DNA of 64,000 bases from positions 434,001 through 498,000 of the forward strand of contig JACJYR010000005.1 of NCBI GenBank assembly GCA_020636005.1. Direction: 5' to 3'. Both the position numbers and the translations under genes were made by a program. Of this stretch, positions 40,199 through 49,865 are shown piece after piece. The notes beneath the pieces were generated by a model. It made no database searches and had not been told where the DNA came from. It worked only from the letters and a program-made list of their open reading frames with translations. How positions within the stretch are numbered: position 1 is the first letter of the stretch; every line of letters begins with the position of its first letter. The stretch is from Lewinellaceae bacterium. GTDB lineage: Bacteria > Bacteroidota > Bacteroidia > Chitinophagales > Saprospiraceae.

Positions 40199-42475
40199 TC
40201 AATCCACCCAAACCCTTATCCCCACATACCCCCTCGCCCCGACCAGCGGCCCCCACACCTGCATCGCATCAAAATGCTCCCCAAACGGGTTTTGCCAGTC
40301 AACGATGGCGTGTTCCTGGCGGTAGTCTGTCAGGTTCTCGCCGCCGAGGTAGATTTCCCATTGTTTGAAGCGGCGGGTCACCTGGGCATTGATCAGCACG
40401 TAGGCTGGAGAGTAGCCGTCAAAGTATTTTTTATCCTCAATGCTGGTGGGGATGTGGCCCGCATCGGCGAAGCGCTGCCAGCCCGTGTACTGGATATTGG
40501 TGTTGAACATCCAGTTTTTGTTGGGTGTCTCGTAGTCAAGGGCGGCCAGGGCACGGTGCGGGGCAGTGAGCGGGCGGCGGCGCAGGCCGTTGTCATTTCC
40601 AGAAGGAGGGTGGTAGGTAGTTTTCACATCGTTCAGCTTGTAGGCCAGTTTCAGGTTGAAACCTTTGAACATTTCCCAGGTGCCGAGCAGCAGCAGGCTG
40701 TTGGCGTAGCTCTTTCCGTCGAGGTTGTAGAACAGCACTTTCCCATGTTCGCTCTCCATATCCATCACTACCTGATTGGTGAAATTGGTGCGGTAGAGGT
40801 CGGCAACGAAACTGGCATTCCTGCCCGCCAGTTTGAGGTTTTGGGTGAAATTCAGGCCCGTGTTCCAGGCGTCTTCCATTTTCAGATCTTCTGTCACTAC
40901 GAAGCGGCGGTTGCTGGCCAGTACGGCGATGTTCTCTGAAATGACCTGTGCCGAACGAACGCCCCGGCCACCGCTCAGGCGCAGGATGCTCCGGTCGCTG
41001 AAGTTGTATTTCAGGTTGAGCCTCGGCGTCAGGAAGGTACCGTTGATGTTGTGGTAGTCCAACCGGAGGCCGGCGATGAGGCCGAACCTGTCCCAAAAAT
41101 TGTCATAGACTGCGCCGTCCCTTCCAAAGGAGTATTCTGCAAAAACGCCCGGCATCGTTTCCCGGCGACTGAAATCGGCCTCGTCCAAAAACTCATCGTA
41201 GTCGTCCAGTTGAAAGCTCGCCCCCAGGTTGATTTTATGGTCGGTGGTGCTGAGAAAAGAGGCATAAATGAGGTTGGCATAAAGGCTTTTCTGGGTGCCT
41301 TTGTAGCTCGTTTTACCAAAAACATTGTCCGTGTTGTGCCAGGTGGCATTGTAGATGAAGCCGAGCGAGGTTTCCGGTTTGGCAAAGCCGAGATAGCCCA
41401 ATTTTCCAAAAACATCCACCCGGCGGTTTTCCTGGCGGATGCGGTAAAAATCTGCCGGGTTGTAGTCGCCCCCCGGTAATACCTGGCCGCTTTCCCGTTC
41501 ATCCACCAGCGCCTGCACATTGAATTGGCTGTGGATATCGCCACCCCGGTAGAAAGTGCGGAACAGGCCGTTCAGCGATTTTTTTGTTGGCTGGTCTAAA
41601 AAAGTGTCCTTGTTCCGGTCAAACTTTCCCTGCGTCGTGCTGCCGTGCAACAACAGGCCACTGCTCCACGCCTGGTTCCATTTGTGGTTGAGGTGAAGGT
41701 TGGCTTCGCCCCTTTCCAGCGTTGACCCAAAGATGTTCAGAAAAAATGGCTTGTCGTTGAAGGGCTTTACCAGCTCCGTATTGATTTGGCCGGTGATGGC
41801 CTGGGGGCCGTTTTGCACAGTGCTTGCCCCTTTTGAAATCTGGATGCCCTGCACCCAGGTGCCGGGGATAAAATCAAGTGCCAGGGGTGTGGCCAGGCCG
41901 GTGTAGGTTGGCCGCTTTTCCATCATCAACTGGCTGTAAACACCACGGAGGCCGAGCATCTGGATTTCCTTGGCGCTGGTCACGGCATCCTGCGACATCA
42001 CGTCCACGGCACCATTGGTCTCGAAGCTTTCGGCGAGGTTGCAGCAGGCCGCCTTTTTCAGTTCATTGCTGGAAATATGCTCCTGGTTGCGTACGTCGAG
42101 GGTGGAAGTGAAATTATCGGTGCCATGCCCGGTCACCTGAACGGTCTCCAGGTCGGTGACGCCCTCTACTTTGATGAACACGGAGTCCTCTTCGGGGGTC
42201 ATTTCGACGAGCAGGGGGTTGTAGCCAACATACTGAATGAGCAGGTTGGCGTTTGTTTTTTGCTTTGGCAGCCAAAAATTACCGTTTTCGTCGGTGATGG
42301 TGCCGATGGTGGTGCCTTCCCATTGGATGGTGGCGCCGATGAGGTTTTCTCCGTCCTGGTCGAAGACGTTGCCATACAGGATGTTGGCAGTTGATTTTGG
42401 GTTATCGGTTTGGGCCTTTCCGGCCCATGTAGTTATAGATAAAACAAAGGTGAAAATTATAGTCAGTGCTTTCAT
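40199..42475 (-). CDS. TonB-dependent receptor, probably for a metal
   Basis: 758 residues: signal peptide (MKALTIIFTFVLSITTWAGKAQ), carboxypeptidase-like domain (NVFDQDGENLIGATIQWEG, YVGYNPL), plug domain (KKAACCNLAESFETNGAVDV, MLGLRGVYSQLMMEKRP, GTWVQGIQISKG), then a barrel with a C-terminal YVGIRVWVD. The paired Cys in AACCNLAESFE and the following VDVMSQDAV are typical of receptors found next to Bacteroidota copper/heavy-metal genes. An HYC_CC_PP-like Cys-rich protein is encoded 90 nt upstream in the same direction, which supports a metal role (inference). Confidence 0.88.
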   Translation of the reverse strand: MKALTIIFTFVLSITTWAGKAQTDNPKSTANILYGNVFDQDGENLIGATIQWEGTTIGTITDENGNFWLPKQKTNANLLIQYVGYNPLLVEMTPEEDSVFIKVEGVTDLETVQVTGHGTDNFTSTLDVRNQEHISSNELKKAACCNLAESFETNGAVDVMSQDAVTSAKEIQMLGLRGVYSQLMMEKRPTYTGLATPLALDFIPGTWVQGIQISKGASTVQNGPQAITGQINTELVKPFNDKPFFLNIFGSTLERGEANLHLNHKWNQAWSSGLLLHGSTTQGKFDRNKDTFLDQPTKKSLNGLFRTFYRGGDIHSQFNVQALVDERESGQVLPGGDYNPADFYRIRQENRRVDVFGKLGYLGFAKPETSLGFIYNATWHNTDNVFGKTSYKGTQKSLYANLIYASFLSTTDHKINLGASFQLDDYDEFLDEADFSRRETMPGVFAEYSFGRDGAVYDNFWDRFGLIAGLRLDYHNINGTFLTPRLNLKYNFSDRSILRLSGGRGVRSAQVISENIAVLASNRRFVVTEDLKMEDAWNTGLNFTQNLKLAGRNASFVADLYRTNFTNQVVMDMESEHGKVLFYNLDGKSYANSLLLLGTWEMFKGFNLKLAYKLNDVKTTYHPPSGNDNGLRRRPLTAPHRALAALDYETPNKNWMFNTNIQYTGWQRFADAGHIPTSIEDKKYFDGYSPAYVLINAQVTRRFKQWEIYLGGENLTDYRQEHAIVDWQNPFGEHFDAMQVWGPLVGARGYVGIRVWVD

Positions 42476-42565
42476 GGGTGATCAAGATTTTGAACGGTTC
42501 AATGTTTTGGTTGAACCATGAACTGGAAAAAAGCCTGATGGCAGGAGAGACCCAATCAGGGAGCA

Positions 42566-43012
42566 CTAACAGAGGTAAGCTTGCAGCCAGGGCAACGATT
42601 CTTTGCCGGAAGGCGGCGGGAGGTCGGTTTCCCAGGAGATGTTGATGCTGACAATATGCGGGTGATTTTCAATAAAGGGAACAGCCTGCAAAACGGTGGG
42701 GAAAGAGGTGGTCAATTGAAAATCAAAAGAAGATACGACGAATTGGGCATTGAGTTTTACAAATTCCGAACGGCAATCCGAGCAACCTTTATGGCCGGAT
42801 TTAGGCTGCATTTCACAGGAACGACCCTTGCAGCAGTCTTTCTTCTCTGAAGCAACAGCAGCGATTTCGCACGGATCGTCGGGACAAAAGACAGAAGCCA
42901 CCATTTCACCCTTGCAGTAGCAGTACATCTTGTGTACGCTCACACCCGTGGTCGAGGTCAGCACGATACCGGCCAACAGGAAAATAAGGGTATGTCGCAA
43001 GGTTTTTTTCAA
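42566..43012 (-). CDS. HYC_CC_PP family-like Cys-rich protein
   Basis: 148 residues from a TTG at 43012 (KKTLRHTLIFLLAGIVL opens an export signal); an ATG at 43066 would add 18 residues. The mature part has GVSVHKMYCYCKGEM, VFCPDDPCE, KKDCCKGRSC and GCSDCRSEF: ten or so Cys in pairs, as in the HYC_CC_PP family, and a Pro-rich end. Such proteins are small periplasmic or membrane-attached proteins next to metal-related TonB receptors; metal binding is inferred. The receptor gene follows in the same direction, probably one operon. Confidence 0.75.
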   Translation of the reverse strand: MKKTLRHTLIFLLAGIVLTSTTGVSVHKMYCYCKGEMVASVFCPDDPCEIAAVASEKKDCCKGRSCEMQPKSGHKGCSDCRSEFVKLNAQFVVSSFDFQLTTSFPTVLQAVPFIENHPHIVSINISWETDLPPPSGKESLPWLQAYLC

Positions 43013-43188
43013 TGCTGAAATTTTTGCAAAGTTAATCTCAAAAGCAGTGCCACGCAGCCAAATCAAGGATTTTGTAATCTTTCAGGTGAATTTTGTTAAC
43101 CTTGGTAGAAGGATAGCCGTCGAATGTAAAAATTCCCGATGGTCAAATACATTTTACCTTACTTTTAAAGCTACAAAAATTGAGATTT

Positions 43189-43974
43189 ATGCGAAAGAAA
43201 AGTATCGCTGGCTTTTTCGCCCTTGTGATGGGCGTTTTCGGGCTTCACCATTTTTACCTGAACAACCGGAAAAGGGGCATCCTCTACTTTGCGGCCACCG
43301 TGCTGCTGTTCATCATTTCCATCAACAAGGATGCCCCCATTGTCCTGATCATGGGGCTTGTCGCCACGATTGATGCTATGGTACTTTTTTCCATGCCCAC
43401 CGAAGAGTTTGACCAAAAATACAACAGTGTTGCCAGGCAGGCCCAACGTGCCGAGCAATTTCAAAGGAACCTGCCACAGCGCCCTTTGGAAAAGGCCCTG
43501 CCCACGCCAGTCACCAACCCGTTCAAGGCCAGCGGCGTACAGAAGTTCAAGGAATACGACTACGAAGGCGCTATCGGGGATTTCAAAAAGGCGCTGGAAG
43601 CCAAATACGACGACCCAGCCGTGCATTTCAACCTCGCCTGTAGTTATTCCCTGGTGGAGCGCACCGATCCTGCTTTTTTCCACCTCACCAAGGCGGTCCA
43701 TTTTGGCTTTGTGGACTTTGATAAAATTGAAAACCACCAGGCATTAGCCTACCTGCGCACGCAGCCTGAGTTTTTAGAGTTTGTGAAAAACGGCTACCAG
43801 CGCTTTGGCACACCGCCAACAGCCGTGCAGGAGGAAAAATTGGTCATGGAGGATAAACCACAGCGGGAGGAAACGCTCCTTGAGCAAATCAAGCGGCTGG
43901 GCGAGCTGCGGAACAAAGGGATTTTGACAGAGGAGGAATATGTGGTACAGACGAAGAAGGTACTCGGCAACTGA
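43189..43974 (+). CDS. TM2-domain protein with TPR-like and SHOCT-like parts
   Basis: 261 residues from the ATG at 43189. The N-terminal TM2 domain (KKSIAGFFALVMGVFGLHHF, two membrane helices around LNNRKRGILYF) spans about residues 1-65. A TPR-like helix-turn-helix middle follows (FKEYDYEGAIGDFKKALEA, AVHFNLACSYSLVERT; about 110-180). The C-terminus has a SHOCT-type motif (LLEQIKRLGELRNKGILTEEEY). It is an inner-membrane protein with a cytoplasmic interaction region. Function unknown. It is convergent with the large fusion gene, ending 4 nt before that gene's stop. Confidence 0.85.
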   Translation: MRKKSIAGFFALVMGVFGLHHFYLNNRKRGILYFAATVLLFIISINKDAPIVLIMGLVATIDAMVLFSMPTEEFDQKYNSVARQAQRAEQFQRNLPQRPLEKALPTPVTNPFKASGVQKFKEYDYEGAIGDFKKALEAKYDDPAVHFNLACSYSLVERTDPAFFHLTKAVHFGFVDFDKIENHQALAYLRTQPEFLEFVKNGYQRFGTPPTAVQEEKLVMEDKPQREETLLEQIKRLGELRNKGILTEEEYVVQTKKVLGN

Positions 43975-43978
43975 ATGC

Positions 43979-46402
43979 TTAGCCCTTCACCCTGCTCAGG
44001 GCAAACTTCTTCACCACCGATACTGCCAAGTGGAGCGCTACCCCAAACAAGGCCCAAAAGATCATCCTCGCCCGGCGGATGAGGCCGAACGTGATACCCA
44101 ATGCCGCCGTATAGCCCAAAAACGAAAGGGCACTGCTGATACCTGCCTCGTTCACGCCCAACCCCTGGGGAATGATAAAGAACAGTGTGGCACTGGTAGA
44201 AATCATACCTGCTACCGCTACAAGGTCCACTACTTTTGGCGTGAGGCCAAAAATGCTGAAGATGACGAGTATCTCTACAAGGTTGAAGGAACGCCCAAGG
44301 AATTTGAAGAAAAACGCCTGGAAAAACTGCCCGGCAGAAATGGGATCGCTGCGGAACTCCTCCACAATCTTTAGTTTTTTCAGCACATAGCCCGAAATCT
44401 TGGATGGGGCGCTCGTCAGGGAGAGCCAAATTGTGCCGACGCCCGCTATGGCAAAGAGGATAGAGGTGATGACCAACGGCACAAAAAACTTTCCATCAAT
44501 CTCCACAAAGTAGAGCGTGAAGCCCACTGCAAGGGCTGAAAACAATGCGCCCGATGTAGCATGGATGAGCCGGTCCACCACTATGGCACGGCTGGCGGTG
44601 TGCCAATCGAGCCACTGGGTCAGGTGCTTTATTTTGTAGGGTTCGCCGCCGAGCCCTGCCAGGGGGATGATGACGTTGTAGGCATCGCCCGTCATTTGGT
44701 TGTACATCAAATCCGTAAAGGGCACTTTGCCCTTCACCAGGGTACGAATGCAAAGTGTGTTGCTGATAATCCATAAAATGGCAACGCTGAACACCAGGAA
44801 AAGCTTGTTGCCCACGGCGGCCAGCGACTCCGCCACCACACTTAGTTCCATATTGAAAATGAGCACACAGAGAATGACCACCCCCAACAGGTAAAAGTAT
44901 ATCGGGTCAATCCTGTCAAAAAAGGTCGGCGCCCCCTCCTGCCGGATAGCGGCGGCATGTACCGATTTGGACACCATGATGGCCGTGGCTGTGGTGCCGA
45001 TGAGGGCCAGCCAGAACATGGCCTGGTAGAGAAATACGATACAAAAAAGAAAGGTGATGAAAGCAGACACATCCTGCTTGTTCAGTTCCCGCCAGAAGTT
45101 GAAGATGCCGTCCAGTACTTTTGATTGCACGTTGTTGACGGGCGGTGGCGGCAGCAATGTCAGGTCTTTGTCGCCCCGCCTGTTCCAGGCAAAGGAGGCC
45201 ATTTGCGACAGCATATATACTGCCAGGGCGGCCAAAATAGACACCGCAAACAAATAGCTTTCCGATCCGGTCGCCTTCCAGGCGCTGATGCCCAGCGCCT
45301 CGAAGAAGATAATGAACCGAAGGTTGCCCGCCAATTGCTCATAGAGCGCACCCAGGCGGGAAGTGCGGAACGTCAAGCGGGCCAGTTCGCCGTCGCAGCC
45401 GTCGAGGATGGATGCCAACTGGAATATCAAAGCCCCCGCTACGATCCATTCATAAATGCCAAAGGAGGCGACGTAGGCCCCCACCAGTGTCAGCAGGAAA
45501 ACTGCCGTCGTCACCACATTTGGATGGACGCCGAAGCGGGCCAGCAGGAAGGTAATGCGGGTAGAGAGAAAGCGGTTGATATTGCGGCTGACCCATCCGT
45601 CCTCCGGCTGGATAAGGGTTTTCATCAAACGGCGCTCGGCTTCGCGCTTCATGCCGGGGTTGTCCACATCCTGCCACATGGCATTTTCCAGCGCCAATGC
45701 CCGGACACCGTCGCCGTCAATGAACTGCTGGATAATACCGCTCACTGAATGGGCACCAGCCCGGGCTTTCTCCGACACCATTTTGCCATAGCCCTTTGGA
45801 AAATAAAAAAGCCCCGTGTCAACGAGGTCATAAGCTGCGATTTCTTTGCCGATATTGTGGATGAAACCATCCTGGGAAGCAACCTTTGTGGCATCGTCCA
45901 TATCGAATACTTCTTCCAGGTTGCCATCGCAGGCGAGGGCGGGCAGTTCGGGCTGCTGGTTCGCTTGCTCTATAAAATCCCTGACCGTTTCCGGGGAGAA
46001 AATGTGGTCGGACATGGTGAGCAGGAAAGGCTCGTCAAAGCCCGCCGCACCAGCGCCGAAGGTCACGCCGTTGCCCAGTTCGTACTCCTCGCATTCCACG
46101 TAGTCTATGTCGATATCACGCAGGCGGGGCAGTTGCCTCATCTCGGCAAGCACCTCCTCTTTGTAGGCCCCGACCACGATACGAAAATGCTCCACGCCAG
46201 CTTCCCGCAAGGTCAGGATGGCCCTTTCGAGCAGGCGCAACCCGCCAATTTTCAGGAGGACTTTTGGTTTGTTCAACCCTTTTTCCCGGAAGCGTTGACT
46301 TTTTCCGGCGGCCAGGATGACAGCATTTTTGACAGAGGATGCTTGAAAAGCAAGGGAGTGTTTCGCAGACGGTTTTTCCGAAAGGACTGATGCTGAATTC
46401 AT
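43979..46402 (-). CDS. Fusion: nucleotidyltransferase + CDP-alcohol phosphatidyltransferase + LPG-synthase-type membrane domain
   Basis: 807 residues. Residues 26-250 are a sugar-nucleotidyltransferase-like domain (AVILAAGKSQRF, KPKVLL, LLTMSDHIF). Residues 270-480 are a CDP-alcohol phosphatidyltransferase membrane domain. The rest is a UPF0104/LPG-synthase-TM type membrane domain (FIIPQGLGVNEAGISSAL). The first two resemble IPCT/DIPPS enzymes that make di-myo-inositol phosphate phosphate, or inositol-lipid enzymes of Bacteroidota. In the CDP-alcohol motif DxxDGxxAR-x8-GxxxDxxxD the first part is intact (D334, D337, G338, A341, R342, G351), but the third Asp is Glu355 and the fourth, catalytic Asp is Gly359. 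Activity of this domain is therefore uncertain. The third domain suggests lipid transfer or flipping. Confidence 0.85.
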   Translation of the reverse strand: MNSASVLSEKPSAKHSLAFQASSVKNAVILAAGKSQRFREKGLNKPKVLLKIGGLRLLERAILTLREAGVEHFRIVVGAYKEEVLAEMRQLPRLRDIDIDYVECEEYELGNGVTFGAGAAGFDEPFLLTMSDHIFSPETVRDFIEQANQQPELPALACDGNLEEVFDMDDATKVASQDGFIHNIGKEIAAYDLVDTGLFYFPKGYGKMVSEKARAGAHSVSGIIQQFIDGDGVRALALENAMWQDVDNPGMKREAERRLMKTLIQPEDGWVSRNINRFLSTRITFLLARFGVHPNVVTTAVFLLTLVGAYVASFGIYEWIVAGALIFQLASILDGCDGELARLTFRTSRLGALYEQLAGNLRFIIFFEALGISAWKATGSESYLFAVSILAALAVYMLSQMASFAWNRRGDKDLTLLPPPPVNNVQSKVLDGIFNFWRELNKQDVSAFITFLFCIVFLYQAMFWLALIGTTATAIMVSKSVHAAAIRQEGAPTFFDRIDPIYFYLLGVVILCVLIFNMELSVVAESLAAVGNKLFLVFSVAILWIISNTLCIRTLVKGKVPFTDLMYNQMTGDAYNVIIPLAGLGGEPYKIKHLTQWLDWHTASRAIVVDRLIHATSGALFSALAVGFTLYFVEIDGKFFVPLVITSILFAIAGVGTIWLSLTSAPSKISGYVLKKLKIVEEFRSDPISAGQFFQAFFFKFLGRSFNLVEILVIFSIFGLTPKVVDLVAVAGMISTSATLFFIIPQGLGVNEAGISSALSFLGYTAALGITFGLIRRARMIFWALFGVALHLAVSVVKKFALSRVKG

Positions 46403-46542
46403 TATGACAAATTGGTGCGGCCTAGGCGGTTAAGTATTTTGTTCTAATGCTTTAGTGTGCTTTTTGCGGTGCGTGTTTTTTGGGCTGGCGATGTATGAAA
46501 ATTCCCAAGTTCAATAAAAGTTCTATCGCTTTCAAAATTTAA

Positions 46543-46601
46543 AAGCGTGGGGTAAGGGTGGGCGGCTCGCTGCCTCACTTCTCACGCCCTACCCCTCGCT
46601 T
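46543..46601. repeat. Imperfect inverted repeat in the intergenic stretch 46403-46820
   Basis: AAGCGTGGGGTAAGGGTG and CACGCCCTACCCCTCGCTT pair with a few mismatches around a 22-nt loop. Nothing else identifiable lies in this 418-nt gene-free stretch, which holds the upstream region of the fusion gene and the end of the T9SS gene. Confidence 0.4.
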
Positions 46602-46820
46602 CTAATCCTAAACCTAAGAAGTACGGAATACGCTGCTTCTTGGATTTTATTTTTCGGGCGCAAATGTACTGACTGTGAGCCAGATAAAGAAAAGTGTTTG
46701 AAAATTAAGGAAGCCTGCCGATGGTAAGCCCCGGCTTGATTTGGTACTCAGCACCAACAAGGTCATTTTTGGGAAGAGGCGACCCTATATCCAAAAAGAC
46801 CACTTTTTATACAATGTCCT

Positions 46821-49529
46821 TCAGCGTTTGACAAACTTGTTTACCAGGATAATCCCCTTGCCTTCCTGTTCCAGTTTCAACAAATATACGCCGGGCTGCA
46901 ATCCGCTGACATCCAGGCGGCTGCCGGCCAGGGTTGGCGTTGGCACCCTTTTACCATCCAGGCTGTAGATACGGGCATGGAAAGCTGTACCTTCGGATTC
47001 TATGGGCAGCACCAAATATAATTCGTCAACCACCGGGTTGGGGTAAAAACGGGCCGCATGAGTGGCCAAACCGAGATTCACCACGACAATGCCCGAATAG
47101 GCGTAGGCTCCATCGAAATCCATCTGCCGCAAACGGTAATAGTTCAATCCCGGCAATGGTTGGTCGTCCCTAAAATTGTATTCCTGCGGCTGCAGGGTGG
47201 TGCCGCTGCCCCCTACCCTGCCGAGGGCCGCCCAGGTGCGCCCGTCGGTGCTGCGCTCCAGGTCGAAGTAGGCATTGTTGCGCTCGGAGGCGGTGCGCCA
47301 GGTGAGCATTACCGTCGCACCGGTCGAGTTGGCCCGGAAGTCGAGGAGTTCAATGGGGAGGGGGGTGGCATCAAGACCGGAGAAATCGGACAGATCGGAC
47401 AGGTTACTGCCTGAAAAAGACAAGCCGCTGGCCTGGTTCAACAACTGCCAATCCACCCCATCCCACCTTCCCCCTTTCATGCTGCTTTCGGTGCCGACCA
47501 GGTCGTTCGACAAATAAGTGCAGGTAATATTGTAGCCCACACTGCTCACACCGCCATCCCTGGTCACGGTCCAATACCTTTCCAGGTAATTGGTCGTACT
47601 GGTGTTATTGGGGTGCTTGGCTTCGGTCACGTTGGCCCCGATGTAGCCGGCACCCCCCAGGCTAGTCACCTGCAAGTTGACGGGCGTATAGCCCGCTGCA
47701 CCGCCCCCGGAACCGATGATGTAATTAAAAGTGGCTGCGCCGGAGAAATAGCGCCGCAACATGCCTGTACCATCTGCCAGCACCATCTTGCCCAACCCGG
47801 CACCCCCCGAAACATTCACCGCTACGGCGGCGGCCAAGTCCAGGTTGTAACTCCCCAACGATATGTTCCCTGTCGTGATATTCAATTCATTATCCACCGA
47901 CACATTGCGGTTGAGTGTCAGGCCGGCGGCATTATTTAGAAAAAGGTAATTGATCAATACATTGCCCGTGCCGGCAATCACCTGGTTGGCACTGCCCTGA
48001 AAAAACACTGCCCGTCCCTTGCAATTGAAACTGTTGTTTTGGGTGAAATGGCCCCCTAATTTCAGGTCGCCGCCGCTATTGTCGGACAGGGAAATGGTGC
48101 CGTTGTTGAGCACATCCCCAAGGATGGTGACGGCTGCGGTCATATCATTGGAGGAATAGTCGAGGTAAAAACCACTGCTCCCGTCCACGGTCAGGTTGCC
48201 ATTGGCGGTGCGGGCAGTCCCGGTGCCACCATTCGCCCCCATATCGAGCTGTGTGCCAGCCGAAACCTGTACGTTAAAAGGGGTCTTGGTGTCCCATTCT
48301 GAGCGGCGTCCGTAGTAGTTTCCCGTGTTGTATTTCAACAAAGAACCCGTTCCATACGTGGGTGTGCCCGAGTTGACGAACCCGCCCGCATTGATGGTCA
48401 GGGTGCCATTGAGGGTGGAGGTGGTTCCAAAATCCACACCTCCGCCCGATATAGTGACATTGTTAAAGACAGGGGAACCGGTGACGGTACAATTGCCGGG
48501 ACTTGCAGCAAAAGCCACTGTGCCATCGTTGGCAGTGAAGGTACCCGCACAGGCAAACGTGCCGCCCGAATTGACCGTCAATGTTTTGCTCCCACTCTGG
48601 CTGGTCAGCGTTTTGCCTACGTTGATATTGATAGACGACACCGTGGGGTTTACGTCCATCGTGATGTTTTCCAGGATGGTGATGGCGACGCCGGAGGGCG
48701 GCACCGAGCCGTTGAGCCAGCAGTCGCCGTCGCTCCAGAAGCCATTGCAGGCGCCAGTGGCCGCTGTGTTGCCGTAGGTAGAGCCTACGGTGTAGGCGTA
48801 GTTGGCGCCGCCGTTGTTGTTCAGGTTGATGGTGTACCAATCGGCCTTGCCGTGGTCGATGGAAGTACCGAAGCCATTGCCGGAGGTGAAACAATAGTAT
48901 TTGATGTTGGCATTGCCCGTATTGGCCGTGCCGGGGATGGTAGCGGTGTAGGTAGTGCCGCTGCCGCTCATTTCCACGATGGTGCTGTTCGAAAAATTGT
49001 CGGTCGAGTAGCGCAGGTAGGCCGACTGGCCGGTAGAAAAAGCGCCATCGAGCGTGGCCGTCACCGTTACGGGCTGGCCGGCATAGATGGTAGTGGGCGC
49101 ATGGGAGACGGAGGAGATGTTGCGGATGGTGCCCTGGATTTCAAACAAAATAAACTTGTTGTCGGTCGCACCGGGTGTCTTGAACACATATTGATAGGTG
49201 ACGTTGGGAACATTGTAATACCATGCCCCATTTTGGCAGTTGTTGTTCGCTGCCGTGTATTCCATCTTGGTGTTAATGTTTGTATCATTCCCAGCCGTAC
49301 AGGTGGCAGAGGGGGAACGCTGAACGCCGGAAGCGGCGACCCGGAAATACCTGTTGCCGGTGCCAGTGGCCGTAGTGGTGAGTATCTGTGTCCCGCTCTG
49401 GCTGGCACTGAAATTATCGTAAGTCGTCCAATCATTGGTGCCAAAGCCGTCCCCTATCAATTGGTTTTGAGCATGAACGGCTGGCAAGGCAAGCAGGAAG
49501 AAGGATGCAAAGAGTAGTCCTTTATTCAT
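46821..49529 (-). CDS. Large secreted T9SS type A protein
   Basis: 902 residues; the ATG at 49529 is used because it starts the signal peptide (MNKGLLFASFFLLALPAVHA), 20 residues downstream of an alternative at 49589. A middle region of beta-helix-like strands rich in Gly/Asn follows (LLKYNTGNYYGRRSEWDTKT, FNNVTISGGGVDFGT). Then come a T9SS-associated linker (LPIELLDFRANSTGATVMLT, NYYRLRQMDFDG) and the type A sorting tail (FYPNPVVDELYLVLP, QPGVYLLKLEQ). It is a paralogue of the next minus-strand gene, sharing the YNxGxYGRxxEW motif. Secreted and probably surface-attached; ligand or substrate unknown. Confidence 0.85.
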   Translation of the reverse strand: MNKGLLFASFFLLALPAVHAQNQLIGDGFGTNDWTTYDNFSASQSGTQILTTTATGTGNRYFRVAASGVQRSPSATCTAGNDTNINTKMEYTAANNNCQNGAWYYNVPNVTYQYVFKTPGATDNKFILFEIQGTIRNISSVSHAPTTIYAGQPVTVTATLDGAFSTGQSAYLRYSTDNFSNSTIVEMSGSGTTYTATIPGTANTGNANIKYYCFTSGNGFGTSIDHGKADWYTINLNNNGGANYAYTVGSTYGNTAATGACNGFWSDGDCWLNGSVPPSGVAITILENITMDVNPTVSSININVGKTLTSQSGSKTLTVNSGGTFACAGTFTANDGTVAFAASPGNCTVTGSPVFNNVTISGGGVDFGTTSTLNGTLTINAGGFVNSGTPTYGTGSLLKYNTGNYYGRRSEWDTKTPFNVQVSAGTQLDMGANGGTGTARTANGNLTVDGSSGFYLDYSSNDMTAAVTILGDVLNNGTISLSDNSGGDLKLGGHFTQNNSFNCKGRAVFFQGSANQVIAGTGNVLINYLFLNNAAGLTLNRNVSVDNELNITTGNISLGSYNLDLAAAVAVNVSGGAGLGKMVLADGTGMLRRYFSGAATFNYIIGSGGGAAGYTPVNLQVTSLGGAGYIGANVTEAKHPNNTSTTNYLERYWTVTRDGGVSSVGYNITCTYLSNDLVGTESSMKGGRWDGVDWQLLNQASGLSFSGSNLSDLSDFSGLDATPLPIELLDFRANSTGATVMLTWRTASERNNAYFDLERSTDGRTWAALGRVGGSGTTLQPQEYNFRDDQPLPGLNYYRLRQMDFDGAYAYSGIVVVNLGLATHAARFYPNPVVDELYLVLPIESEGTAFHARIYSLDGKRVPTPTLAGSRLDVSGLQPGVYLLKLEQEGKGIILVNKFVKR

Positions 49530-49808
49530 GGCATAGTATGATTTGTTGAATTGTGCTCGCAGCACTTTTATTGAAATTGAAACAATCACTTTTTGTTTTA
49601 TCTTTTTAAGTCATTGCCAGCGACAACCCTAAAATCTCGGGGCAGGCTCTGCTGCACCAAAAGGGCAGCCAGGGTTGCATTCCTGCCGGCCTTCATTACG
49701 TTGCGGTTTGCCGATGGCAATGACAAGGCGCTCTGGCAATGAAATGGGTCAAAAAGATGCCGCCACATAGGCTTTGCAGGTGGCTTTACCTTGGTTGTTA
49801 TTTACACA

Positions 49809-49847
49809 AAAAAGCCCGGCACACAAAAGGGGTACCGGGCTTTTTTC
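49809..49847. terminator. Strong intrinsic terminator after the second T9SS gene
   Basis: AAAAAAGCCCGG (49809-49820) and CCGGGCTTTTTT (49836-49847) around a 15-nt loop, just past the minus-strand stop at 49866. It works in both directions. Confidence 0.9.
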
Positions 49848-49865
49848 ATCTGTATCGGAAATGCA

